Source of the DNA: DASZXJ01 sp035545895
GTDB taxonomy: Bacteria > Planctomycetota > Phycisphaerae > Tepidisphaerales > Tepidisphaeraceae
Reading direction: 5' to 3'
NCBI GenBank assembly: GCA_035545895.1
Contig: DASZXJ010000237.1
Span: forward strand, 1-18,206
DNA length: 18,206 nt
Shown here: positions 1 to 7,751 of the stretch, piece after piece
How positions within the stretch are numbered: position 1 is the first letter of the stretch
Layout of the letters: every line of letters begins with the position of its first letter
Notes under the pieces: model-generated
Seen by the model: the letters and a program-made list of their open reading frames with translations, nothing else
Databases searched by the model: none
What the model was told of the DNA's origin: nothing
Translations under genes and position numbers: made by a program

Positions 1-99
1 GAGCTTGGCCTGGGCTTCGAAGAACAGATTCACCTGCTTCTTGCTGATTTCGACCTGTTCAGCAAGCTTGGTGGCGATTTCGGATTTGGTCATGGCCAT
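1..99 (-). CDS. HU-family DNA-binding protein, N-terminal part (runs off left edge)
   Basis: Only the first 33 residues are inside the window. They read MAMTKSEIATKLAEQVEISK and continue KKQVNLFFEAQAKL, the opening helix-turn-helix arrangement of HU/IHF histone-like proteins, which typically begin with an M-x-K-x-E/D-L/I pattern and a Ser-Lys-Lys pair before helix 2. Such proteins dimerise, bend DNA and compact the nucleoid. The start is set by a good Shine-Dalgarno (AAAGGAG on the minus strand, 115-109) nine bases before the ATG at 99-97; a second in-frame ATG at 93-91 is also possible. The DNA-binding beta arm lies outside the window, so HU cannot be told from IHF or a longer HU-like variant. 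Family call firm, exact paralogue unknown. Confidence 0.82.
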   Translation of the reverse strand, partial: MAMTKSEIATKLAEQVEISKKQVNLFFEAQAKL

Positions 100-421
100 G
101 GGATCGATCTCCTTTCCAAAAAGATCATTTGAACGGCGAACCCCGGGGTCAGCGGTCCCTGGCCGCTCGACTGCCGGTGCACGGTGGGCCGCCGATCCTC
201 GACTTAGCCCCGTTGCCCGTGCTCCTGAACTGGCTTGCCGCACGCGCTCCAAGCCCATGCATCGACCAGCTCAAGTGTGATGAAAATAGCGAAAAATCAG
301 GGGGTTTCAATGCCTTTTCAAAAAAATCGCCTTTTCTCCAATTGTTGTTTCCTGTTGACTTTTGCCCCTTTTCAGATACGCGCATTTGGCAATCACATCC
401 CGCGCCGTTACAAAACGCCCC
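100..421. other. Intergenic region between the HU gene and the phosphodiesterase
   Basis: No gene is supported here. Reading frames through it on both strands are random-looking and lack family features. On the minus strand it would be the long GC-rich leader of the HU gene. A short stem AGCGG/CCGCT (151-155 with 163-167) lies in it, and the 8-mer ACGGTGGG at 181-188 recurs in two other gene-free regions of the window. On the plus strand TTGACT (355-360) could be a -35 box for the phosphodiesterase gene, but no convincing -10 follows at the right distance. Confidence 0.5.
283..310 (-). promoter_or_regulatory. Candidate promoter for the HU-family gene
   Basis: On the minus strand TTGAAA (310-305) and TATTTT (288-283) are separated by 16 bases, a reasonable sigma70-like match. 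A start near 276 would give the HU gene an untranslated leader of about 175 bases. Inferred from hexamer matches only. Confidence 0.35.
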
Positions 422-1369
422 ATGAAACCACCGCGACTGGCATTTGTTTTTTGTCTGTTCCAATGCTTCGCCGCACTCGCGCAAACCACACGCCCGATGC
501 CTCAGGTCGATCGCGTTCTCATCATCAGCATCGATGGCCTGCGACCCGATGTGCTCATGCGCGCCAACACGCGAACCTTGCACGGCCTGATTGAGCGCGG
601 CTCGTTCAGCCTGTGGGCGCAGACCGTTCCCGTCGCCATCACCCTGCCATCGCACGTCAGCATGCTCACCGGTGTTTCCGTGCGAAAACATGGAATCGAT
701 TTCAACGACGAGCGCGCTACCACCCAGCCGATCTATCCGCGCGCGACAACCCTGTTTGAAGTGGCGCATCAGGCTGGACTCACGACTGCGCTGGTCACCG
801 GAAAATCCAAATTCGCCGTCTTCACCAGGCCCGGCGTGATCGACTGGGCGTGGACTCCCGAAAATTCCAAGACCACCGATGCCGAAGTCGCTGACATGGC
901 GGGCGCGATTTTTCGATTGCACAAACCTCAAGTCATGTTCGTGCATTTTCCCGGCGGCGACACCGCGGGCCACGCCTTTGGGTGGGACTCCCCCGAACAA
1001 CTTTCCGCCTACGCCGGCATCGACGATGCGATCGGCATGATTCTACGCGGACTCGATAACTCGGGTTTGTCGCAGTCCACGATCGTCATCGTCAGCGCCG
1101 ATCACGGCGGCTCGGGAAGAACCCACGGCGCGAACGATCCGCGAAGCCTGTACATTCCCTGGATCGCTGCCGGGCCCGGGGTCGTTCAGGGACAAGATCT
1201 CACGCGTTTTCGCGAACTCACCATTCACACGGAAGACACGTTCGCCACAGCCTGCTACATTCTCGGATTGACTCCGCCGCCCGGGGTCGATGGCAAACCC
1301 ATCCTGCAGATTTTTCCGCGCAAGGAATTGCTTCAGGATGCGCCGACCACATTGCCGGTGGGGGAATGA
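422..1369 (+). CDS. Exported alkaline-phosphatase-superfamily phosphodiesterase (PF01663-like)
   Basis: A 315-residue protein with the metal-site pattern of type I phosphodiesterases/nucleotide pyrophosphatases. Visible residues are Asp38 in ISIDGLRPD, the nucleophile Thr74 in AITLPSH, Asp180 and His184 in HFPGGDTAGH, Asp227-His228 in SADHGG, and probably His269. These normally hold two zinc ions and split phosphodiester or phosphomonoester bonds. The first 20 residues (MKPPRLAFVFCLFQCFAALA) are a typical signal peptide with cleavage before QTT, so it should act outside the cytoplasm. I chose the ATG at 422 because an upstream in-frame ATG would put a charged extension ahead of the signal peptide. 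The substrate cannot be read from sequence. The stop codon abuts acpS (TGAATG), implying co-transcription. Confidence 0.85.
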   Translation: MKPPRLAFVFCLFQCFAALAQTTRPMPQVDRVLIISIDGLRPDVLMRANTRTLHGLIERGSFSLWAQTVPVAITLPSHVSMLTGVSVRKHGIDFNDERATTQPIYPRATTLFEVAHQAGLTTALVTGKSKFAVFTRPGVIDWAWTPENSKTTDAEVADMAGAIFRLHKPQVMFVHFPGGDTAGHAFGWDSPEQLSAYAGIDDAIGMILRGLDNSGLSQSTIVIVSADHGGSGRTHGANDPRSLYIPWIAAGPGVVQGQDLTRFRELTIHTEDTFATACYILGLTPPPGVDGKPILQIFPRKELLQDAPTTLPVGE

Positions 1370-1753
1370 ATGTCCATCATCGGGCACGGCATCGATATCA
1401 TCGAGACGGCGCGAATCAAACGCTCGGTTGACGAGCATGGCCAGCGGTTTCTGGATCGCGTCTACACACCGGCTGAGCAGGAATATTGCTCGCGAAACAA
1501 GAAGCGATACTTCGAGCACCTGGCTGGTCGGTTCGCCGCCAAGGAAGCGGTCCTGAAAGTCCTCGGCACCGGCTGGCGCGGAGGCATCGCCTGGACAGAC
1601 GTCGAAATCCTCCCCGAACCGAGCGGCCAACCGAAAATCAAACTCACCGGCGAATGCCTGCGCATCGCGACCGAACAGAAAATCAGGCAATGGCACGTGA
1701 GCATCAGTCACATCGAAACCCACGCCACCGCCAGCGCGATCGGGTTGCGATGA
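1370..1753 (+). CDS. acpS: Holo-[acyl-carrier-protein] synthase AcpS
   Basis: This 127-residue protein has the usual length and both signatures of AcpS. GHGIDIIETARI holds the Mg-binding Asp9, and GRFAAKEAVLKVLGTG holds the second Mg ligand Glu59 and the CoA-binding lysines. The enzyme moves 4'-phosphopantetheine from CoA to a serine of acyl carrier protein, the activating step for fatty acid synthesis, and works as a cytoplasmic trimer. The ATG follows the phosphodiesterase stop with no spacer, so translation is probably coupled. No separate promoter or Shine-Dalgarno is evident. The phosphodiesterase is not a usual partner of acpS, so the pairing may reflect only compact packing. Confidence 0.95.
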   Translation: MSIIGHGIDIIETARIKRSVDEHGQRFLDRVYTPAEQEYCSRNKKRYFEHLAGRFAAKEAVLKVLGTGWRGGIAWTDVEILPEPSGQPKIKLTGECLRIATEQKIRQWHVSISHIETHATASAIGLR

Positions 1754-1960
1754 CTTCATGTATTCCCACAAAGTGCGTTAAAACCTCGCAAGACTGAACT
1801 GCGAAACGTGCAATTTGTCGAATTGATAAAACTCCCGCGGGAAATGCGCGGATGCGCGAAGATTCAGCGCGTTTCATCGACAAATCCATTTGTCTGACTC
1901 GTCAAATGGCGCGCACTTTTGTGCAGTTTCTGAGAGCCTTGAGAAACGGATGGGCATTTT

Positions 1961-1988
1961 GGATTTTGGATTGCGGATTGCGGATTTT
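1961..1988. repeat. Four head-to-tail 7-base units (GGATTTT/GGATTGC)
   Basis: The units run GGATTTT, GGATTGC, GGATTGC, GGATTTT with no gaps, followed by a degenerate GGAATTGG. The order is itself symmetric. Such low-complexity intergenic tracts are familiar, from memory, in planctomycete-like genomes. Confidence 0.8.
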
Positions 1989-2050
1989 GGAATTGGAGTT
2001 GCGCGAAATGAGTCAGCCTGGCGCAACAAAGGAGCCGCAGGTCACTGATT

Positions 2051-2110
2051 CGTCATTCGGATTTCGTCATTGGGATTTTGTTGGTCATTGGGACTTGGCC
2101 ATTGGTGATT
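2051..2110. repeat. Degenerate tandem GTCATT-GGG repeats
   Basis: Four imperfect units of about 14-18 bases follow one another: CGTCATTCGGATTT, CGTCATTGGGATTTTGTT, GGTCATTGGGACTT and GGCCATTGGTGATT. They look like decayed tandem duplications. No coding function is seen. Confidence 0.65.
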
Positions 2111-2299
2111 AGATCCCCATTTCCCCGCCAACCCCCGCCACTGATTGCCTAGCGAACGATGCGGAGGTCCAACGTACCTCCCTACGGATCAACTCGCAGC
2201 ATTCACCTGCATTGCGGCTGGCAGCGCAGCCACTAAACGGTTTCTCGTGGTCTTTGCGCGATCGTCAACGGAGTTTTGTCCGAGGCTAATCGGATGTTC

Positions 2300-2330
2300 A
2301 AGATTCCACCGTAAGATTCCATCGCAAGAT
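2300..2330. repeat. 13-base tandem repeat, two copies plus a partial third
   Basis: AAGATTCCACCGT (2300-2312) is followed by AAGATTCCATCGC (2313-2325), two mismatches apart, and then by the start of a third copy (AAGAT). The array is bracketed by direct repeats CGAGGCT at 2281-2287 and 2331-2337. Confidence 0.7.
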
Positions 2331-2380
2331 CGAGGCTGCACTTGAGTTGGCAATTGTGATTTTTGCAGGATGGGAGAGCA

Positions 2381-2410
2381 GGGTCGGACGCCCACCGTCC
2401 GACCCTTTTT
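2381..2410 (+). terminator. Strong rho-independent terminator, plus-strand orientation
   Basis: A perfect 10-base-pair stem (GGGTCGGACG at 2381-2390 with CGTCCGACCC at 2396-2405), a five-base loop CCCAC, and an immediate TTTTTATTT tract. The U-tract lies on the plus-strand side, so it stops rightward transcription toward astB, which ends head-on at 2409. On the minus strand the stem lies directly after the astB stop and might serve as a 3' end, but no U-tract follows it there. Confidence 0.8.
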
Positions 2411-3722
2411 ATTTCTGGAAATCGTAGATCGGCCCAAGCCTCAGCAGGGCCGAGAGTTCGGCCAATGCGTCGCGCGATTCTTTCAGCAATTGAGGATCGC
2501 GCAGATCGTCGGCCTGCAGCGTGTCGCGATAGTGCTTTTCGACCCACGATTTGAGTTGCTCGTGCAACGTCGGGGTGAAAAGCACGGCCTGGTTGATTGC
2601 AGCAAGCTGATCTTCGCGCAGAACAACGCGTAATCGCAAGCAGGCGGGACCTCCGCCATTGGACATGCTCTGGCGAACATCGACATATCGCATGGATTTG
2701 ATCGGCGTGGCTTGGGAAAGCAGGTGATTCAGAAAATCGCGGACCTGTTGGTTTTGCTCGCATTCCGTAGGGGCGATCAACATCATCGAATGGTTCGGCA
2801 GGGTGATGAGTTGGCTGTTGAAGAGGTAAGTCGAAATTGCGATGGGGAGGGGGATTTGGGATTCGGTGACTTTGATTTCGATGATCCCCCGGCCCTGAAG
2901 GGCCGGGCTTTCAACAAACGCGCGCTCGTGAAAGAAGAGTACGTTTTGGTTTCCGACGCAGACGACATCGTTGTGAAACGCGCCGGCATCGATGGCATCG
3001 GGGTTTTGCTGGACGAAAATGACGTTGGCGGGATCGAGTTGATGCAATCGCGCGATGGCTTGCGAGGCTTCGAGCGTTTGTCGCGCGGGAAATCGTTTCG
3101 GCCCCGGCAGGGACGAATCGCCCGCAACCCGGCCATATGTGAAAATCTCGATTCCTTTTGCATCGTAATTTTCGCAAAGCCGCGTGTGATTGGCGGCACC
3201 TTCATCGCCCATCTGGCTGGCCGGGGAAAGCGGATCATGATGCGCGAATTTTGATTCATCGGGAAATATCGCTTTTAACACCCGAGCCGTGGTGGATGAT
3301 TCGATGGACCGATGCAGGTTTGAGATCAGATTGGCCGGGGTGAAATGGACGCGATCGTCCGCGCAATCGGATGAAGGCGATACCGTGGCGGCGTTGGCGG
3401 TCCACATGCTTGAGGCGCTTGAAGCAGCCGACAGAATCGCTGGATCGGTCCGATAGGCCTGTTCCAAGACAGCAGCATCCGATCCGGAAAATCCCAGGTT
3501 TCGCAGCAATTTCAGATCGGGTCGTTCGTGTGGCGGAAGCACGACCTGGGTTAATCCAAGGTCCAGCAGCAGCCGCATTTTCGCCAAGCCCTGCAGGGCT
3601 GCCTGTTTTGGGTTGGAAATCGACTTTTTGTGCGTCATCGACGCAACATTGCCGTGAGACAAACCCGCATAATGATGGGTGGGTCCGACGATTCCGTCGA
3701 AATTGACTTCGCTGGCGATCAT
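2409..3722 (-). CDS. astB: N-succinylarginine dihydrolase AstB
   Basis: The 437-residue product matches AstB over its whole length. It opens with EVNFDGIVGPTHHYAGLS and carries the catalytic set of this amidinotransferase-fold enzyme: Glu174 (GDEGAANH), His250 (AFHNDVV) and the nucleophile Cys361 (NGGGPACLRLR). AstB hydrolyses N2-succinylarginine to N2-succinylornithine, two ammonia and CO2, step two of the AST pathway. The ATG at 3722-3720 opens directly into the conserved N terminus; no Shine-Dalgarno is visible before it. Unlike the standard contiguous ast operon, it is separated from astD by a convergent acyltransferase gene, so it needs its own promoter or read-through. A GC palindrome lies inside the coding sequence at 2888-2907. 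Confidence 0.96.
   Translation of the reverse strand: MIASEVNFDGIVGPTHHYAGLSHGNVASMTHKKSISNPKQAALQGLAKMRLLLDLGLTQVVLPPHERPDLKLLRNLGFSGSDAAVLEQAYRTDPAILSAASSASSMWTANAATVSPSSDCADDRVHFTPANLISNLHRSIESSTTARVLKAIFPDESKFAHHDPLSPASQMGDEGAANHTRLCENYDAKGIEIFTYGRVAGDSSLPGPKRFPARQTLEASQAIARLHQLDPANVIFVQQNPDAIDAGAFHNDVVCVGNQNVLFFHERAFVESPALQGRGIIEIKVTESQIPLPIAISTYLFNSQLITLPNHSMMLIAPTECEQNQQVRDFLNHLLSQATPIKSMRYVDVRQSMSNGGGPACLRLRVVLREDQLAAINQAVLFTPTLHEQLKSWVEKHYRDTLQADDLRDPQLLKESRDALAELSALLRLGPIYDFQK
2888..2907. repeat. GC-rich palindrome inside astB
   Basis: CCCGGCCC (2888-2895) and GGGCCGGG (2900-2907) form a perfect 8-base-pair stem with loop TGAA. It encodes part of the SPALQGRG stretch of AstB. By comparison with remembered E. 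coli AstB this is a variable segment between conserved blocks, about six residues shorter here. It may be an interspersed palindrome tolerated in frame. Confidence 0.7.
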
Positions 3723-3915
3723 TTTTATCCGCAGGGGCTACCCATTTTTATCGGGTCAGTCGGGCAGAAGATTGAGAAATCGACGATTTTCAAGTTGCCA
3801 GCCCACGGGGCCGAATCTATCTTACGCGAGTTCATTTTCTTGTCATGTTCAAGGCGTGAACCCTCTCGTTCCATTCTGAATCGACCGCTGCACGTTGTTT
3901 TTTCGGATCAAATGT

Positions 3916-5229
3916 ATGTCAGCATCGACTGCCGGACTCAATGACGCACCGCCGGATCTTGCTCGCAAGGAATCATCCCACATCCCCGCCTTGGACGGCG
4001 TGCGCGGGCTGGCCATCCTCATGGTCATGTTCTTCCATTTCACGGTCCTGTGGAAGGATTCGAAAATCGACGTGGCCTTCGGCGCAGCCACGCGGTTCGG
4101 ATGGGCGGGCGTCGATCTGTTTTTCGTCCTGTCCGGCTTCCTCATCACCGGCATCCTGCTCGGCAGCAAGGGGCAGACGAACTTTTTCCGCAATTTTTAC
4201 ATGCGCCGGGTGCTGCGAATTTTTCCGCTCTATTACCTGGTGGTTTTCATCGGCACGGTGGTGTTGCCTCACACTCCGTTGACCCAGATCAAGGATTTTC
4301 GGCCGATCAACCATGGGACGTGGCATTTCCCGTTTGGATATACCTCGGAAATGCCGCACTGGCCGTTCTATTGGCTTTATTTCGCGAATTTTCCGATCGT
4401 CTTCACCAGCGATTTTATGAATGATCTGATCGCGATCACCTGGTCACTCGCGATCGAAGAGCAGTTTTACATGGTCTGGCCGTTCATCGTGGTGGCATGC
4501 ACGACCAGGACGCTGAAAAAAGTCTGCCTGGGCGTGTTGTCCTTCTCGTTTCTGTCGCGCGTGGCGGTGGCGATTTACATGCACCATTATGGGGATACCG
4601 CCAACAACCACCGCATGTCGTATGAATTCACCTTCTGCCGGCTCGATGCCATCTCACTTGGCTCGCTGCTGGCGACCATCATGTATGAAGGCGGCATGGA
4701 TGCGGTTCGCGCGCTGATCCCGCGCACCATTTGGATCGCGCCGATCGCAGCCATCGTGCTGCTGGGTTCGATGGCGCACGCGAAAAAGCCGATCATCCAC
4801 GAAGACCCCTACGGCATGACCGTCGGCTACACGTCGATCGCGGTCCTGTTCCTGTGCATCATGATCTGGACGCTGACCAGCGCTCCGCGCGGGATATTCA
4901 ACCTCTTCTTCACGCAAAAATGGTTGCGATTCCTCGGAAAATACAGTTACGCGATCTATCTCTGTCACATGCCAATCCACCGCATCATGCGCGAATGGGT
5001 CTACAGGCCGGAAGATTTCCTGATGATCGGCACGCCCGATCACGGCACGAAACTGCCCGGCCAGATCATCTTTTACGTGCTTTGCACCGTGCCGACGATC
5101 GGGCTGGCGCTATTAAGTTGGAATTTGATCGAAAAGCGATTCCTTCGGCTCAAGAAATATTTCCCGTCTCATCATCCCAGGGAATTGCAGGGCAGCGCGC
5201 CCGCGCCGGAGCTTACAAACCGGGTGTGA
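3916..5229 (+). CDS. Membrane acyltransferase, acyltransferase-3 family (OafA/YrhL-like)
   Basis: A 437-residue polytopic protein with the AT3 hallmarks: PALDGVRGLAILMVMFFHF, in which Arg30 and His41 form the R-x10-H motif of the first helix, then NFYMRRVLRIFPLYYL, and WSLAIEEQFYMVWPF in a middle loop. About ten hydrophobic helices follow in the usual pattern. The family moves acyl groups, often acetyl, onto sugars of O-antigen, peptidoglycan or exported glycans; the acceptor here is unknown. I use the ATG at 3916; an in-frame TTG at 3895 would add seven residues (MFFRIKC) with no motif. The gene sits convergently between astD and astB, with its last 17 bases overlapping the astD 3' end. No arginine-pathway role is known for this family. 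Confidence 0.88.
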   Translation: MSASTAGLNDAPPDLARKESSHIPALDGVRGLAILMVMFFHFTVLWKDSKIDVAFGAATRFGWAGVDLFFVLSGFLITGILLGSKGQTNFFRNFYMRRVLRIFPLYYLVVFIGTVVLPHTPLTQIKDFRPINHGTWHFPFGYTSEMPHWPFYWLYFANFPIVFTSDFMNDLIAITWSLAIEEQFYMVWPFIVVACTTRTLKKVCLGVLSFSFLSRVAVAIYMHHYGDTANNHRMSYEFTFCRLDAISLGSLLATIMYEGGMDAVRALIPRTIWIAPIAAIVLLGSMAHAKKPIIHEDPYGMTVGYTSIAVLFLCIMIWTLTSAPRGIFNLFFTQKWLRFLGKYSYAIYLCHMPIHRIMREWVYRPEDFLMIGTPDHGTKLPGQIIFYVLCTVPTIGLALLSWNLIEKRFLRLKKYFPSHHPRELQGSAPAPELTNRV

Positions 5230-6676
5230 GCTGCTGTGGAAACTCAAGCGTTTCCGATTCAATCGAGGCAACCGGGTACGAGCAGTAATCGGTCGCGAAA
5301 TACGCGCTGGGCCTGTTGTTGCCGCTTCGACCGATCCCGCCAAAAGGTAATAGGGTGCTGGCGCCGGTGAGCGGGCGATTCCAATTCACCACGCCGGCGC
5401 GAATCTGCGAATAAAACGTCTTCCAATGTTCCTGATCTTCACAGAATAGACCGGCCGAGAGACCATATTTCGTGTTATTCGCTTCAGCGATGGCCTGGTC
5501 GAAATCGGTGACGCGCACCAATTGCAGCAGCGGGCCGAAGATTTCTTCATCCGGGCGATTCGTCACGCTCGACACATCGATCAAACCGGGTGTGAGCATG
5601 GCCCGGCGGGGGCCGACGCTGCGAAGCGGAACCAGCGCCTTGCCGCCGCGAGCGAGTAAATCCTGCTGGGCGGTGAGAATCTTATTCGCCGCCAGATCGG
5701 AAATGACCGGCCCCATGAACGGCTCGGGCTGATCGGTATATTTTCCGACAATGATTCGCTTGATCATTTGAACAAGCCGGTCGATGAACAGATCGGATTG
5801 CGAGCCATCATCGACCACGATCAATCGCCTGGCGCAGCTGCAGCGCTGGCCGGCTGTGATATACGCGGATTGCACGGTCCAGTAGGCAGCGGCTTCAAAG
5901 TCATAGGATTGATAAACGACCAGCGGATTGTTGCCGCCCATTTCCAGCGCCACGATTTTGCCGGGCTGATCCGCAAGTGATCGGCTGATCGCACGGCCGG
6001 CGTCGTAACTGCCGGTGAAAAACACACCGTCTATTCCGGCATGGCTGACGAGTCGCTGGCCGGTGTCGCGAGCGCCTTGAATGACATTGAGCACCCCGCC
6101 CGGCAGACCGCTTTCATGCCAGATATCCGCCAGCACTTCCGCGACCTGTGGCGCCAGTTCGCTGGGCTTGAAGACGACCGTATTTCCCGCCAGCAGGGCA
6201 GGGATGATATGTCCGCACGGTAGATGCGCTGGAAAATTGAAAGGCCCCAGAACCGCGACCACGCCGTGCGGTTTATATCGCGTCGTGCCGGTGGCTCCGG
6301 TCATGGGACGCATCGATGCCATTCGCCGCTGGTCGTGGGCTTCGAGCGTTGCTCCGATTTTATTGATGACCGCATCGGTCTCGGTTGCGGCTTCCCAGCG
6401 AGGCTTGCCGGTCTGGCGGCTGATGGACTCGGTCAGCACGGCGTGTCGTTGTTTGAGTCGCTGGCCGAAGGTTTCGATGAATTCAGCGCGCTCGGCAAGC
6501 GTGCGATTGGACCAATGTTCGAGTAACTCGCGAGCGCTGGCGACCGCGCGATCGATCTCCGCGCCTCCAGCAGCGCGACCCTGCCAGACGGTCTCGCCGG
6601 TGGCTGGATCGAGCGCGGACATTTCCACGCCGCCGCTGACGTTCCAACTGCCGTGAATGAAATGGCCTTTACTCAT
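5213..6676 (-). CDS. astD: Succinylglutamate-semialdehyde dehydrogenase AstD
   Basis: A full-length 487-residue aldehyde dehydrogenase. It shows Asn147 in GPFNFP, the cofactor lysine in VVFKPSELAP (Lys170), FTGS, the general base Glu245 in ALEMGGNNP and the catalytic Cys279 in AGQRCSCARR, plus the C-terminal NWNRPLTGAS and PFGGIGRSGN blocks. AGQRCSCARR and the neighbouring astA mark it as AstD rather than a generic family member. It oxidises N-succinylglutamate 5-semialdehyde to N-succinylglutamate with NAD, step four of the AST pathway. Its ATG overlaps the astA stop by four bases (ATGA), so the two are translationally coupled. Its 3' end overlaps the convergent acyltransferase by 17 bases, leaving no room for an intergenic terminator. 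Confidence 0.95.
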   Translation of the reverse strand: MSKGHFIHGSWNVSGGVEMSALDPATGETVWQGRAAGGAEIDRAVASARELLEHWSNRTLAERAEFIETFGQRLKQRHAVLTESISRQTGKPRWEAATETDAVINKIGATLEAHDQRRMASMRPMTGATGTTRYKPHGVVAVLGPFNFPAHLPCGHIIPALLAGNTVVFKPSELAPQVAEVLADIWHESGLPGGVLNVIQGARDTGQRLVSHAGIDGVFFTGSYDAGRAISRSLADQPGKIVALEMGGNNPLVVYQSYDFEAAAYWTVQSAYITAGQRCSCARRLIVVDDGSQSDLFIDRLVQMIKRIIVGKYTDQPEPFMGPVISDLAANKILTAQQDLLARGGKALVPLRSVGPRRAMLTPGLIDVSSVTNRPDEEIFGPLLQLVRVTDFDQAIAEANNTKYGLSAGLFCEDQEHWKTFYSQIRAGVVNWNRPLTGASTLLPFGGIGRSGNNRPSAYFATDYCSYPVASIESETLEFPQQLTPGL

Positions 6677-7698
6677 GGGCGTACCTGTAATTCCACAAAT
6701 CGAACCGCATCGCCGACCCCGACGCGCAGGGCTTGGGCGGCTTCCCGGGTGATGCGCAATCCATCATTGCCGCTCGTGTCGATCGTCGCTTTACAGGCGC
6801 GAAAATCGGACCGGGTCGTGCCGATCATGTACAGCGGCGAATCGACTGGCTGTTCCGACACTGCCGCGATCCTTTCACGACGGCTCTGCTTGATCGTGCG
6901 GATATCGTCCCGCGCGCAGCTCACCACGGGCCCCGCATCAAAAATATCAACCATCGGGCTGTAGGTGAACCCCTCGACCTGAAGATTCTCCACCGCTTTG
7001 ACACTGTCCTTATGCGGTTTGCCGATCACGTCCTGCGCATCCTTCGGCAGCAGCGGAATATAGATGGGGTGACGGGGCATGAGGTCGGCGATGAATTTTT
7101 TATTGACGACGCTCAGCCGGTCGGCTTCGGTGAAGTCGATTCCAAAGAAATGCGCCCCCAAAGCATCCCAGAAGGGGGATCGCCCCTGGTCATCGACCAC
7201 TCCTCGAATTTCGCTGACAACGGTCGATTCAAAACATTGCGGGCGCTCGGCAATGAATAAAAAGCGCACCAGTTGCAGGAAGCGACCGTTTCCGCCGCCA
7301 CGATAGTCCGCATGCAGAAACAGGCTGCCGATTTCGCAAGGCCCGTCGTGCTCGGCGGTGAGATTGAGGATCGGCACTTCCTTGCGGACGTTGATCAGCT
7401 TGGATTCGAACACGACCTTGTCGATGCGGTAATCGTAAAAAGGTTCAAAGCCGCCGACTTTGGAAACAATGCCGCACGCCCCGACCACTCGGCCGCTGAA
7501 ATTGTCTTCCATGACAAAGAGGTAGCTTTCCCCGCCGGGCCGGTCAGGTTCAGAGGAGAAACTTTTCAATGATTTATCGATTCGCTGGCGAAGGAGTTGT
7601 CGATCCTTGGGCAGGGTGGTGAGTCCTGCCCCCGCTAAGCCCGCCAGTTCAACCAGTGGGTCCAGATCGGCCAGCGCAACCGGTCGGATGATTACCAT
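6673..7698 (-). CDS. astA: Arginine N-succinyltransferase AstA
   Basis: The 341-residue product matches AstA throughout (family about 340-345). Recognisable blocks are MVIIRPVALADLDPLVELA, AGLTTLPKD, CEIGSLFLHADYRGGGNGRF, EIRGVVDDQGRSPFWDALG, FFGIDFTEADRL, ELMPRHPIY-type text (here DLMPRHPIY), DAQDVIGKPH and VDIFDAGP. It transfers succinate from succinyl-CoA to the alpha-amino group of arginine, the committing step of the AST pathway, using a GNAT-like fold. It is the first gene of an astA-astD unit, divergent from wecB. No Shine-Dalgarno is present; a -10-like TACAAT ends five bases before the ATG, so the mRNA may be leaderless. Confidence 0.95.
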   Translation of the reverse strand: MVIIRPVALADLDPLVELAGLAGAGLTTLPKDRQLLRQRIDKSLKSFSSEPDRPGGESYLFVMEDNFSGRVVGACGIVSKVGGFEPFYDYRIDKVVFESKLINVRKEVPILNLTAEHDGPCEIGSLFLHADYRGGGNGRFLQLVRFLFIAERPQCFESTVVSEIRGVVDDQGRSPFWDALGAHFFGIDFTEADRLSVVNKKFIADLMPRHPIYIPLLPKDAQDVIGKPHKDSVKAVENLQVEGFTYSPMVDIFDAGPVVSCARDDIRTIKQSRRERIAAVSEQPVDSPLYMIGTTRSDFRACKATIDTSGNDGLRITREAAQALRVGVGDAVRFVELQVRP

Positions 7699-7703
7699 AG
7701 ATG

Positions 7704-7709
7704 ATTGTA
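7704..7709 (-). promoter_or_regulatory. Candidate -10 element for leaderless astA
   Basis: TACAAT on the minus strand (7709-7704) matches five of six consensus bases and fits TANNNT. Only CATCT separates it from the astA ATG, which would place transcription start at or next to the initiation codon. No convincing -35 is seen. Confidence 0.4.
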
Positions 7710-7751
7710 TGATCCCCGGACGACGCGGTTTGCACCAGTCGGCCGATGCAA

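Larger units (their letters stand above)
1754..2408. other. Repeat-rich gene-free region between acpS and astB
   Basis: About 650 bases without a credible gene: the open frames here have low-complexity or repeat-derived translations. It holds a heptad repeat (1961-1988), degenerate GTCATT-type repeats (2051-2110), a hairpin GGAGGT/ACCTCC (2163-2168 with 2176-2181), a 13-base tandem repeat (2300-2325) flanked by two copies of CGAGGCT (2281-2287 and 2331-2337), and a strong intrinsic terminator at its right end. It could hold the acpS 3' untranslated region or a separate plus-strand small RNA; neither is proven. Confidence 0.55.

Noticed and set aside
149..1000. A 283-codon minus-strand frame opposite the phosphodiesterase
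   Set aside because: Its translation has no family features and it lies antisense to a gene with clear catalytic motifs and a signal peptide; it is a GC-driven shadow.
1961..2110. Possible CRISPR array from the short repeats
   Set aside because: Units are 7-18 bases, contiguous and degenerate, with no spacers and no cas genes in the window.
1852..2112. An 86-codon plus-strand frame in the acpS-astB gap
   Set aside because: Much of its length is the heptad and GTCATT repeats; the protein is repeat-derived with no start signal.
2233..2763. A 176-codon minus-strand frame extending past the astB end
   Set aside because: It is in a different frame from astB, crosses the terminator and has no recognisable domain.
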